This document shows, one piece after another, positions 44,931 through 55,283 of a stretch of 64,000 nucleotides of DNA; the stretch's first letter is position 1, and each line of letters starts with the position of its first letter. The stretch is from Plantago ovata (lineage: Eukaryota > Streptophyta > Magnoliopsida > Lamiales > Plantaginaceae): NCBI GenBank assembly GCA_028274465.1, contig CM051458.1, positions 52,689,253 through 52,753,252 of the forward strand. The letters are read 5' to 3'. The notes beneath the pieces are model-generated. The model was given only the letters and a program-made list of their open reading frames with translations, was not told where the DNA came from and made no database searches. The translations under genes and the position numbers were made by a program.

Positions 44931-45867
44931 CAGATGACGACCATGAAACGCATGAAAATGCCCATGCTGAAGATCAGTTCGCCACTGAATTAAAGGCTCA
45001 TTTAGTTTCTCCCTCACTTGTACCATTTCCAGATGTGGACGGTGTGACACCACGAATTAATGCACTACTACAAGTTCACAAACAGTGCACTGATGAGGAT
45101 GCAACACTACTTGCTGAAGAGCCTCTAAACATTGAAAAGATTTTGAAGGTCCTGCTGACAAGGACAACAAGTCTTACTTTGGCTCAGGCTGATGTCAATA
45201 CACAGCAAAAAACCAATGATGCATCGTCAGTCCAAACAATGAGAGTTGCTAAAAATGCACAAAAGGACCTTGAAGAAAAAGATGCCATCATTGAAAGATT
45301 GACTAGAGATATGGATGAAGTCAGACACATGATGTCTACACTTAACAAAGGTCAGCAAGAGCTGATCTTGCATTTTAATGGGCTAAAGACTCTTACCGAC
45401 TTTTGTAATGAGTACTTTTCTACCCAAGTCTTTGCTCATAAGCAATCCATGTCTAAGGCGGAAGAAAAACAAAAGAGATCAAAGAAGAGTAAAAAGGATT
45501 TACCTCGTACTTCTCCTCCCCATGTGCTGAAGTTGACAAATCCTCCACTTGATGCTAAAAAAGTATAAATCAGATCCCAGAAAAGATATGAGACTGAAAT
45601 TGAAAGAAGCTCAGCACCTGCACCAAAGAAGATGAGAACTGCTGCTGACACTTCTGAAACTTGTGGAGAAGCTAACATCATGTACGAAACAATGATGATG
45701 ATGATGAGTTGCCTTTGACCAAACTCAATATCAAGCCTATCACTGCTTTGACTCCTTATGGACAGTCTAAACACTTCTCTTCTGACTCCAGATTCTCAAC
45801 AAAGGATCAAGGAAATGCTAAGTCAAGAAGAAGAAAACAAAGAGAATAAAAAAGATGGCTTGCTGAC
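44931..45867 (+). pseudogene. Copia A aORF, part 3
   Basis: The aORF resumes after G2 and aligns with copia B 37500-38400 (TPRINALLQVHKQC, TTSLTLAQ, SMSKAEEK). It is predicted helical or coiled coil. A stop at 45566 and a frame change near 45690 break it. It ends at G4 with TSD CTGAC (45863-45867). Confidence 0.8.
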
Positions 45868-46280
45868 TGATGAATGTGTATTTTACACTTTCATTTGAGT
45901 CTTTTTCACCTATTTTAACTATCCTCTTTGTTAATTTAGCTATATTTTATTGCATTTTATTAGAATAGTGTCACGTTTCCCTTTAGTTTGTATTTTACAG
46001 GTTTTGGGTGAAAAACGAGGTTTTTCGGGCAATTATATTGAAGTAGACAAGGAATTGGTGTTCCGAAGGCCTAATTGGAGTATCTAAAAGATTCCGGATA
46101 GAATTTGAAGTCTAGGGGTCGAGTCTGAAGGCTAAAAAGGTCACTAGAAGGAAAAAAACCGAGTCCGAAAAGGAGAAGAAATCCAAAAACGCGTCGAAAA
46201 CGCGTATATGGCCGAAAAAACCTCCCGGGCGAGTCGCCCGGGACATGGGCGAATCGCCCCACACTAGGCGAATCGCCCGG

Positions 46281-46560
46281 TGTAACGCCCCAGATTTCAG
46301 AAGCTTAAAAGGGTTGAGAACGCTACTCATACCATCAAGGTGCACCTTTCTTTTCGGGAATCCACCTAGAAGAACTTCAGAGTTAAGCGTGCTTGCTCCG
46401 GAGCAATTCTAGGATGGGTGACCCACTGGGAATTTTTCGGTGCGCGCACGAGTGAGGACAAAGTGCGCGGATTAGAACCCGTGTTGGTCTGTGGGGCCAG
46501 CATATCACCCGGAGAGCGCCCATGAGTAACCACGCCGGCCGGATTGGTCGGGTCGTTACA
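46281..46560 (+). mobile_element. Cassandra-type solo LTR with 5S rRNA-like core
   Basis: 280 bp, TGTAACG ... CGTTACA (7-bp terminal inverted repeat), flanked by CCCGG on both sides (46276-46280, 46561-46565). Insertion plus TSD equals exactly the length difference between the two G4 LTRs. The middle resembles 5S rRNA: AGTTAAGCGTGC (A box) and AGGATGGGTGACC (C box), in the right order and distance. Cassandra elements are short non-coding LTR elements whose LTRs carry pol III-transcribed 5S-like sequence (family knowledge). Confidence 0.92.
46318..46450 (+). promoter_or_regulatory. 5S rRNA-like internal pol III promoter in the Cassandra LTR
   Basis: A box 46381-46392 and C box 46411-46423 match the 5S rRNA internal control region closely; the upstream ACTCATACCATCAAGGTGCACC resembles the 5S 5' half in shorter words. 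It is a derived 5S sequence, not a ribosomal gene. Confidence 0.8.
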
Positions 46561-47355
46561 CCCGGTGTGTGGGGCCCTTCGCCCCACACCTGCCGAATGC
46601 CTATATATAGTTGCTAGGTTTTCTCCGTTTTCATACTTTTCCAGACCTTTTCTCTCACCTTTCTCATTAGTTTTAGGTAGGAATTCTCTAGAGCCTGTTC
46701 TGGGGATTCTTAGCTTAGGAGATACTTTTTCTTAGCGTTTTGGAGCTTGTAAGATCGTGATTCTTCGGAGATTGACAACCTTCGGTAACATTGTATCTTA
46801 CAGTTTTTCTATTTATATTTATTTATCTTTCAACATTTTTTCATTCAATCTTGCTATGGTTTCTGTTGATTGCATGACATCTATGAGTAGCTAAACTTCT
46901 CATTGGTGATAGTATGTGATTTCTTAGCGAAGGGTTAATAATTATGCTAATGGCTATATCGCGCATTATACTTTGAGTTATTGCTTTATTTCTTTGATCT
47001 ATCTAAAACCCCTATCTTCGTAGTGTTGAATAATTACTTAACACAATTGGACAATTCATTGATCAAAGATCTCTATGCAAAACCGGGGACTTCATGCATG
47101 ATTATTAACCTGCTATGCTTTGAATGACCTTACTATCACCAATCTCCATTATCTGTTAAGAAAACCCTTTGCTAAGTCGTCTGTTGATTTATATTCTTAA
47201 GTTAGATTAGATAAAGCTAGTTATAGTCCTTAGAGATCGACACTCGAGGTTATTCTACTGCTAAACTACGGTTTTCGTTGTAGTTGTGAATTGCCTTTGG
47301 CTGAATACAAATTTATTTGATTAATTAGAATCTGACAAATTCCGGTTCATCAAAT

Positions 47356-47373
47356 TGGCGCCGCTGCCGGGGA
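47356..47373 (+). promoter_or_regulatory. G4 primer binding site (tRNA-Asp type)
   Basis: TGGCGCCGCTGCCGGGGA lies 3 bp after the 5' LTR, one mismatch to the tRNA-Asp 3' end. Confidence 0.88.
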
Positions 47374-47497
47374 CTATACTCCTTTTTTCTGTTTAGCTTT
47401 TTTATATTTTTAGCATTCAATTCCTAGTTCTAGTAGTTTTAGTTTTCCTATTTAATCTCTTGCTAATACTCCTTTCCTAGTTTGTTACAGATAGTGT

Positions 47498-48910
47498 ATG
47501 CCACATACACGATCTAGAGGAACACCGCTTGCTGATTCAATTGCTGAGATCGACAAAGTCTACCACCAAAGAAGGCGACTACTTCAAAGGTGTGAACTAG
47601 AGGAAATAGAGGATACCGATTTCTCTGAATCTCTACACAGTCTTTTCAAGGAAATCGACGGAATGGAAGAAGCAAGACCACTGAAAGCATGGGTTCAACC
47701 CTCCAAGGATCGTATGAGGGGACCGGCGATTGTTCTTTCGTCTGCAACTCGTGATCTGGAAATCAAGAACCACGCGTTCCAACAAATTCCGAGGTTCTAT
47801 GTCTTAGCAAGGGAAGATGTGATGGGGTACTTGCACGATATCAATGATTTTGTCAACCAACTCCCACGACCCGGAGCTGAAATAACAATGGATGAGTTGA
47901 GGATGAAGGTTTTTGCTATGGGGCTTGGCGACAGAGCCAAGTCATGGTTGAGTTCTCTACCGGCGGGCTCGCTGGACACTTGGGAGAAGGTTTTTTCAGC
48001 TTTCATGGAAATATACTTCCCTCACACCTTGACTACCGCGCTTAAGGCGCAAATCACTGGATTCAAACAGGACTATGATGAGACCATCTACACCGCGTTT
48101 GAGAGGTTTCAAGACCTCATGAACAAGTGCCCTCACCATGGTTTTGAGCTTTCAGATCTAGTCCAACACTTCTACAATGGACTAACGTTCGAGAACCAAC
48201 AAGTGGTGGATTTCCAATGCCGTGGCAATATTTGGGAAGAAACCGCGGAAGCCGTCTGGGCGGTTTTCGAAAGGCTTGCTAAGGGTTCGCAATTCAAGGA
48301 CCCAAGAGCTATGGTTAGGAGACGTGGACCTGAAGCTCCACCTACTCAAGAATACCCTATGTATGGGGGGAATGGGGATCGATTCGAGTGTTTTACCAAC
48401 GAATTGAAGCAAGTCCTCAAGAGCGCCAGTGGAACATCTATATCAAACGAGGTTTGCCGAATATGCAAGAACTATGGGCATGGAGCTCATATGTGTAGAT
48501 CGGAGCTTGCATATGATGATGGCAACTGGGTTCAAGGAGGCGAAAAGGAAGCCTTTGCTACGGAATTTGGTACTCAAGAAGCTAGCTACGGACAAGACGG
48601 TAGGAATCCTCGAGGTGGATTTTGGAGAAGAGGGTTCGGAAACAATCAAGGATATGCACCGGCTAGCCAAACTTATGGCCCTAACCAAGACCGTAGTAGG
48701 CTTAACTATGGTAATGATCACTGCGAAAATCCCGTTCCGAAAGAGGAACCGAAGTCGAAGTCAGCTCAACTGATGGAGAACTTGCAAAAGATGGTTGATC
48801 ACACCCAAAGTTTTCTCAAACGTTATGAAGAAGATTCTGAGAAGACTAGGGCAATGTTGATCGGTTGGAAGAGAGCACTAGGCTTGCCCATAAAAATATG
48901 CAAGAGTTGA
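47498..48910 (+). CDS. gag: G4 Gag
   Basis: 470 codons starting MPHTRSRG. The capsid-like retrotransposon gag domain spans about residues 80-270, with SWLSSLPAGSLDTWEKV and YDETIYTAFERFQDL. A CCHC zinc knuckle CRICKNYGHGAHMC lies near residue 320, then a G/N/R-rich linker. The frame is lost near 48855 and ends in a short unrelated tail at 48910; G2 and G3 continue in frame to the protease, so a single fused gag-protease frame is ancestral. It would form particles but relies on another element for polymerase and integrase. Confidence 0.9.
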   Translation: MPHTRSRGTPLADSIAEIDKVYHQRRRLLQRCELEEIEDTDFSESLHSLFKEIDGMEEARPLKAWVQPSKDRMRGPAIVLSSATRDLEIKNHAFQQIPRFYVLAREDVMGYLHDINDFVNQLPRPGAEITMDELRMKVFAMGLGDRAKSWLSSLPAGSLDTWEKVFSAFMEIYFPHTLTTALKAQITGFKQDYDETIYTAFERFQDLMNKCPHHGFELSDLVQHFYNGLTFENQQVVDFQCRGNIWEETAEAVWAVFERLAKGSQFKDPRAMVRRRGPEAPPTQEYPMYGGNGDRFECFTNELKQVLKSASGTSISNEVCRICKNYGHGAHMCRSELAYDDGNWVQGGEKEAFATEFGTQEASYGQDGRNPRGGFWRRGFGNNQGYAPASQTYGPNQDRSRLNYGNDHCENPVPKEEPKSKSAQLMENLQKMVDHTQSFLKRYEEDSEKTRAMLIGWKRALGLPIKICKS

Positions 48911-49656
48911 TTGACCGAGGATCAAGTAGGGAGCAAGGCAAGCTGCCTAGCAACACTGAGAAGTCGATGTCCATTACCTTGGTGGGTGATCTACCTGTTG
49001 AAATCACCATCAAGAAGGTTGCTAAGTGCGAGTGTTGCAAGGGGGAAGAACCCCCACTAGCCAAGGAAGAAGAGAAGGACCTTGATTCGGATGAGAGTGA
49101 AGAGGAGCAAGAGGATCCCGAGCCACTCCCTCAAAGTTTCGATGTTAAGGTCGGGATTGGTGAACTTGAAGATGTCCGTGCTACACTAGACACGGGATCC
49201 TACTCTGATGTGCTCCCGATGAATGTGTTTGAGAAGAGTAGCCTTGGAAAACTATCTGAGCATAAGGCTATTGTGAAATTGGCGGATGGATCCTTTGTGA
49301 GACCCGAAGGCGTTGTGAAGAACGTATTGGTCAAGATTGGTGAAGCTTCTGTATACACCAATTTTGTAGTTATGCCGGCGTCTACACCTGGGATGGGGGA
49401 TGTCGTTCTCTTGGGGCGAACATTCTTGACCGAACTACGCTCCGTGATAGACATCTACCGAAGGACTTGCACCATTGAGGTGGATGGAAAGCGACATTTG
49501 TTGCGAGCCATATCTGATCCACCTGATCACTTCAATGCCTCTCACACTATTAACTACTGTGGTCTTGCTGTCTATGTTCATTCTTATTCACAGGTTCGTG
49601 GCATGAGGAGAAGATCCATGAAGGGGAAGTCTAGTACCCTCAAGAAGAAGAGCTAG
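48865..49656 (+). CDS. pro: G4 aspartic protease (after gag frameshift)
   Basis: This frame continues gag after the shift: STRLAHKNMQELID linker, acidic stretch, then a retropepsin-like domain with ATLDTGSYSDVLP (catalytic D-T-G at 49189-49197), ADGSFVRPEGVV and VVLLGRTFL (flap and second hydrophobic-G motif). It ends KGKSSTLKKKS. Domain motifs look intact. It would cleave Gag. The frame probably has no start of its own and depended on fusion to gag. Confidence 0.88.
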   Translation: MEESTRLAHKNMQELIDRGSSREQGKLPSNTEKSMSITLVGDLPVEITIKKVAKCECCKGEEPPLAKEEEKDLDSDESEEEQEDPEPLPQSFDVKVGIGELEDVRATLDTGSYSDVLPMNVFEKSSLGKLSEHKAIVKLADGSFVRPEGVVKNVLVKIGEASVYTNFVVMPASTPGMGDVVLLGRTFLTELRSVIDIYRRTCTIEVDGKRHLLRAISDPPDHFNASHTINYCGLAVYVHSYSQVRGMRRRSMKGKSSTLKKKS

Positions 49657-49919
49657 GCGCAAGAAGGAGTCGAGTCAAAGACTATAAACAATGGCGCTAT
49701 CCGGGAGGCAACCCGAAGTTTTTCATCGTTTTTTACCACTTTATTGCATGCATTCATACTTGAACAATTTGCTTTTCATATGTGAATTTGTTCGTCTCTG
49801 TGTCGTATGTGCTTATGTTTGTGTTTGAGTGAACCTTTTCGAGTGGTTTTATGAGAAAAATAGTTTTCGGGGATTAAAAAACCGCATTTTTCGAAAGTTT
49901 CGTCTCTCCACCTCAGGAG

Positions 49920-50012
49920 GTGGGGGGCGAGTCGCCCCACATGTCCAGAGAGCTCCACGCTCTCTGGACGTACGGGGCGACTCGCCCCACACCCGGGGCG
50001 ACTCGCCCCACG
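49920..50012. repeat. Internal GC palindrome cluster of G4
   Basis: Three GGGGCGAGTCGCCCC-type units and one AGAGAGC..GCTCTCT inverted repeat lie between the protease stop and the captured-leader segment. Confidence 0.9.
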
Positions 50013-51101
50013 AGTTCTGCAGCTTAAAAACGCGAGAAAACCCCCTTTCTCCTCATTTTCTTCATCTTCTTCACTTCTTACTCCCCAAAATCCGAAAAAA
50101 GCAAAAATATTTCAATCCTTCATAAAATCTTCAATATTCCACCAAATTTTGTGTTCTATAGCTTCAATCGAAGCCCATTACGTGCTCTTTCTTTTCATCC
50201 GAACAACTTTCACTCTGGTGCATTCGTTTTCCAGATCTGAGGTATCTTCACATGAACCCTAATTTTTCAATTTGGGGGTTTTCTGATTGGTGCTTCAATT
50301 AGGCTTGTATGATGTATGGGTAGGTTGTTTGTGTGATTAGAAACGTTATTTACTATCAATAGCATGCTCGATTATGCTTGGATTGTTGATTTGAGAATTT
50401 TGCTTGTTATGCAATGTATCTTTTTCTTCGATTCCATACATATGATTGTGTTTACTGATGTAATAATGATGGATATGATGGTAGAATGCATAATTGTTGA
50501 GTATGAGTATTTATGATTCTAGAACTTTTCGCTACTATGGTATGAATTGAGCCTTATTATTTAGGTTATTGGTTGTCTAGCACGAGCATAATGCGATATG
50601 TACATGTCGAAATTATTTTGGTGTGTTGAATATTAGTAGCTAGATTAGACATGAAGGATTTGCGGAGTTCGTTTGTTGATTTTATCACTCGTGTGTTTCG
50701 CTCTTACATTAGCATATGCATGAGTCAGTTTTATGTCATACGAGGTACTAACTGCTGTTTGTAGGAACCATGTCACAAAGGGAGAGGAGCACTCCCGTTT
50801 GGCTACTATGAAGTATTGGAGGGGGATCGATTACAACCATGTCAAGGAGAGTGATCTCGTTAGAGGTGCGTTCGAGCCACGGGCTCTTGCAACAACGTCG
50901 CGGTTTATCCAAAAGGAGGAGCGAGAATCCACCTGGAGTAAGGACTCCTATGCCTATTCATGCACCACCGAAGGGATAGAAACAATTATTACATCAGCAA
51001 TCTATCACAAGGACTGCAAGGTTCGTGTGAATAGGAAGGCACCGGGACGACCTCACCACAACGGATTCAGTCTTGAGTCGACAGTGGTGAGAAAGTTCTG
51101 A
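50013..51101 (+). other. Captured-gene-like leader, intron and coding piece in G4
   Basis: A CT-rich stretch (50040-50110) like a plant 5'UTR, then CAGATCTGAG^GTATCTTC at 50242. The AT-rich intron runs to 50764 with TACTAAC at 50746-50752 and TTTGTAG^GAACC. A frame ending at 51101 follows, containing TMKYWRGIDYNHVKESDLVR and FEPRALATTS. G2 has the same at 18330-19281 with a 543-bp intron. I do not recognise the protein. Confidence 0.45.
50242..50764 (+). other. Putative intact intron inside G4
   Basis: 523 bp, GT-AG, AT-rich, with a consensus TACTAAC 12 bp before the 3' end. Ends are conserved with the 543-bp G2 copy (18739-19281). Confidence 0.55.
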
Positions 51102-53134
51102 ATCGCTAGCTTGGTTCCAAAACATAATGACATGGACACCCAGCCCCTCTTAGGGGTGCCCCTTGAATGCCTCCAAAAGGGAGCGCCATATAGACATCGG
51201 GGACATCAACCATACAGAATGTGGTCGACATTGGAAAAAATGGAAGAAGACCTCTGAGTATCCGAGCAGCTTACTGTAACTTCCTCGGGGTGTAAAACGT
51301 TGGAGAGGGAGGCTCTGATACCACTGCTCTTTCCCCTTCAACAGTTCACAACCTATTGGAGAGCTACAGGATGGACGATTCCATAACTGCGGCGGCTAAT
51401 CTTGAGGATTCTCTTCGACAATGCAACTCTACTAGTGACAATGGTGATGACAGTAGTGACAATGAAGACCATAGGGACAATAAGGATGCCATGAATACTG
51501 ATGGAGGAATTGGCCCTATCGATGGAACTACCACCACCACCACGAGCTCCGATTATTATCTATAAGGCCCCTCGAGCAGTCTCAATACCTTACATCCAGC
51601 ATGCTCAGCCAACCGAGGCCAAACCACGCGGTAACATCTAGTATCACATCTTATTTCCTCATTTTCTTACTGCTAGGGACTAGCTTTAAATTCATGAGGG
51701 GGGATGGGATTTAAGTGAACTAGTGTTGTTAGTTTGGAGCTTGCCATTGATGGTTTAGAGCTTGGCATTGGTAGGATGAGTATTGTACCTTGCATGTTTA
51801 TCCGTCTGCATTTGCATTTGCACGTTTACTGCTTTCTTAGTTTTTAGTTGCATACACTACATTAATCCTAAGATAGTCTTGCATGTTTTATGTGGAGTTT
51901 ATTGCCAAATTTTTTGAACTTTTTTATTGGGTAAATTAACTAACTATGACATTAATCATATGCTTCATCTCCATGAATTTGTTTGAGGTTTTTCTAGCTT
52001 GGCTTGTCACATTTATGTATTGCACTTAGTTAAGCTTGGTAGTCTCGACATCACTTAGTGGTGTTTTCTCTACTGCGGTTCACGAAGGCCTTTATAATAG
52101 GATGATGCATGTTAGGGTCTTATGGTTGTTTTCCCGAGTAATTATGTACCTAAGAGGCAACAAGTCTTCACCTTGCTTTGAGATTGCTAAATGCCTAGGA
52201 AGGAGGTAGTGTGAGATTGTGTGATCCTTTGTTTGCAACCTATTCTTCCGAATAGGTTTGGGGAGGGGGTTACGCTATCGTTAGACTTGTTTTTTCATTT
52301 TTAGTGTGAGTTGTGAGTTTATTTTCCTTTTTCGTAAAATTTGTACTCCAACCTATTCGAAAGGTCGTTTGTGTGTCATTTCTACTTTCTTTTCGTTGTG
52401 CTACTGCTGGCTAAAAAAAATCGAAAAAGAAAAAAAATTCCCGAAAAAAAAGGAAAAAACTGGAAAAGAAAAAAGAAAAATAAAAGAAAGACCCCAAAAA
52501 AGCAAAGGAAGGGTCCAAAAAAGAGCCAAAAAGCAGTTTAACAAAGTGTTGTGTCTCATTTTCCAATTCTTGTAATGTTCGTAATCGTGTTGTAATTTTC
52601 TATCTTTTCTTTTTATTTGAGTGTCATCTGTTCTAGACCACCCTCGTCCTGCCATTCAGGAAGTGGTAAATAGCTTAAGGCTTTGCTTGAGAGATGAGTA
52701 GATTAGGGGAGTGTTATCTTTTTTAGGGAACCCTCCTTCGCTTGATGAGAACCAGTATTGGTTCGACCTCTTTGAGGGAAAGTCTTAACTTGGTGAACAG
52801 CAGTAAGTCCTCAGTTTCATAGGCACGGGACAGCCATTCGTATTCTAACATGTTTCATTACGTCGTCACTGACTAGGTCCAGGTAGAGAATGTTACGAGA
52901 GACTATCTTGTCTTGACATAAGTGCTTATGTGAATGTGTATGAGTCAATCGAGGCATTCTTCAACCTATATTCATGTTATGATTTGTATGGTTTTTGTTC
53001 ATATGTTTTTGATGGATTCAATAGATTAGTTCATTTCATTTGGCATGAGACTCCATTTTTTGTGTTGCATTGTTTTTTGCATTAGAATCTAGCTTAGTTG
53101 CTTGAGGACAAGCAAAGGTTCGGTTTGGGGAGTT
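51102..53134 (+). other. G4 3' region: conserved short ORF, hairpins, purine tract, PPT
   Basis: A 69-codon frame (51356-51565, DDSITAAANLEDSLRQCNST) has a counterpart in G2 (17943-18152), so it may be coding or just shared sequence. Then non-coding: hairpin with G tract (52238-52270), second hairpin half, A/G-rich tract (52412-52530), and GGTTCGGTTTGGGGAGTT before the LTR. Confidence 0.7.
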
Positions 53135-54334
53135 TGATGAATGTGTATTTTACACTTTCATTTGAGTCTTTTTCACCTATTTTAGCTATCCTCTTTGTTA
53201 ATTTATCAATATTTTAGTGCATTTTATTAGAATAGTGTCACGTTTCCCTTTAGTTTGTATTTTACAGGTTTTGTGTGAAAAACAAGGTTTTTCGGGCAAT
53301 TATATTGAAGTAGACAAGGAATTGGTGTTCCGAAGGCCTAATTGGAGTATCTAAAAGATTCCGGATAGAATTTGAAGTCTAGGGGTCGAGTCTGAAGGCT
53401 AAAAGGTCACTAGAAGGAAAAAACCGTGTCCGAAAAGGAGAAGAAATCCAAAAACGCGTCGAAAACGCGTATATGGCCGAAAAAACCTCCCGGGCGAGTC
53501 GCCCGGGACGTGGGGCGAATCGCCCCAGACTAGGCGAATCGCCCGGTGTGTGGGGCCCTTCGCCCCACACCTGCCGAATGCCTATATATAGTTGCTCAGT
53601 TTTCTCCGTTTTTCATACTTTTCAAGACCTTTTCTCTCACCTTTCTCATTAGTTTTAGGTAGGAATTCTCTAGAGCCTGTTCTGGGGATTCTTAGCTTAG
53701 GAGATACTTTTTCTTAGCGTTTTGGAGCTTGTAAGATCGCGATTCTTCGGAGATTGACAACCTTCGGTAACATTGTATCTTACAGTTTTTCTATTTATAT
53801 TTATTTATCTTTCAACATGTTTTCATTCAATCTTGCTATGATTTCTGTTGATTGCATGACATCTATGAGTAGCTAAATTTCTCGTTGGTGATAGTATGTG
53901 ATTTCTTAGCGAAGGGTTAATAATTATGCTAATGGCTATATCGCACATTATACTTTGAGTTATTGCTTTATTTCTTTGATCTATCTAAAACCCCTATCTT
54001 CGTAGTGTTGAATAATTACGGAACACAATTGGACAATTCATTGATCAAAGATCTCTATGCAAAACCGGGGACTTCATGCATGATTATTAACCTGCTATGC
54101 TTTGAATGACCATACTATCACCAATCTCCATTATCTGTTAAGAAAAACCTTTGCTAAGTCGTCTGTTGATTTATATTCTTAAGTTAGATTAGATAAAGCT
54201 AGTTATAGTCCTTAGAGATCGACACTCGAGGTTATTCTACTGCTACACTACGGTTTTCGTTGTAGTTGTGAATTGCCTTTGGCTTAATACAAATTTATTT
54301 GATTAATTAGAATCTGACAAATTCCGGTTCATCA
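53135..54334 (+). repeat. G4 3' LTR
   Basis: 1200 bp, nearly identical to the 5' LTR without Cassandra. Palindromes 53489-53565, TATA 53583-53590. TSD CTGAC follows. Confidence 0.95.
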
Positions 54335-54339
54335 CTGAC

Positions 54340-55021
54340 ATTGCAGTAGGTACTGGTATTGGATATACTAAGACTTGCAATGAGGAAACCACTCAAATGT
54401 GGTTAGAAACCTCAAAGGTTGCTGGATTCTTAAGCTTGAAGACCTACTAGCAAAGGATTTCTTTCCAACCGTTGTGCTGAATCAGCTTTATACTTGGATT
54501 GATTTTAAGGTTGCAAAGAAAGAAAGAGATCCTCCTCCCTACCCAAGGAAAATTGCTTCAAAATGGATGAATACTGAAATCTTAGTGAGAAGAAGCTCCA
54601 TCAGCAAGAAGATGAGGCAAGAACCTGAACTCATCAAACCGGTGGATGTTGCTTATTACAATGACCCTATAACCAACAAGTCCAAAAATAAATATCACTT
54701 GATTCCTTATGGATATTTATATCTTACTGCAAAGGATCAAGAAGAAGACCTCCGTTGGTTAAGGAAGATTCATGCCAACAAGGGAATTTCAGACACTCAA
54801 CTAGTTCATGCTAGCAATTGGGGTATACACTTATGGATAATACACTACAAAGAATTGAATGGTGAAACTCATCACTATACTGCCTGTAAGAATGCAAGAA
54901 TAATTCAACTTGAAGTCCACAAACTTCTTGAAGATTACGAGAAGAACTGCATAGAATTTACTACCCTTGCTATGAAGAGTGTGAAAGATATTCTCAGAGA
55001 ATCCTCTGCTGGACAAGCTTA
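54340..55021 (+). pseudogene. Copia A aORF, part 4 (C-terminal domain)
   Basis: The last conserved domain: GCWILKLEDLLAKDFFP, IASKWMNTEILVRR, YLTAKDQEEDLRWLRK, HASNWGIHLW, YTACKNARI, ending SSAGQA. It aligns along its whole length with copia B 38490-39094, mostly through conservative replacements. Only one frameshift (near 54398) in 680 bp, fewer than in pol. Confidence 0.85.
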
Positions 55022-55283
55022 GAGATTCTTTAAAAGCTTTCCTTGTGTAATGATTGTAATAGTTATCTATGCTCTTTCTTGTAAAAGTTACTACTGAAAG
55101 ATAACTATCATCAATCAATTCTTTTGACTCTTATTGGTTCTTGATTATGCAAATTACTTATGCTTACTGTTTTATAATTCAAGTATGTTTGCATTAATCA
55201 ACTGATTTATTTAACATCAGGAACCTCTAAAAGGGTAACAATTAATTTAGCCATGGATTGCTGTCATCAAAAAGGGGGAAATT
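55022..55283 (+). promoter_or_regulatory. Copia A 3' untranslated stretch and polypurine tract
   Basis: AT-rich sequence alignable with 39095-39356, ending AAAAAGGGGGAAA (55269-55281) next to the 3' LTR. Confidence 0.85.

Larger units (their letters stand above)
45868..47352 (+). repeat. G4 5' LTR (contains Cassandra solo LTR)
   Basis: Without the 285-bp insertion it is 1200 bp, the same as the 3' LTR. Palindromes at 46224-46280 and 46561-46590, TATA at 46602-46609. Confidence 0.95.
45868..54334 (+). mobile_element. G4: complete gag-protease gypsy-type element, TSD CTGAC
   Basis: 8467 bp, TGATGAATG ... TTCATCA, flanked by CTGAC (45863-45867, 54335-54339). LTRs are 1485 bp (including a Cassandra insertion of 285 bp with its TSD) and 1200 bp. 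The interior has a tRNA-Asp primer site, gag, protease, palindrome cluster, captured-gene-like leader and intron, long non-coding region and polypurine tract. It has no reverse transcriptase, RNase H or integrase, so it is non-autonomous (TR-GAG-like). It is the best reference copy of the family here. Confidence 0.95.

Noticed and set aside
46318-46450. 5S rRNA gene
   Set aside because: Only the internal promoter part is close to 5S; the rest is diverged and it sits in a TSD-flanked Cassandra-type LTR.
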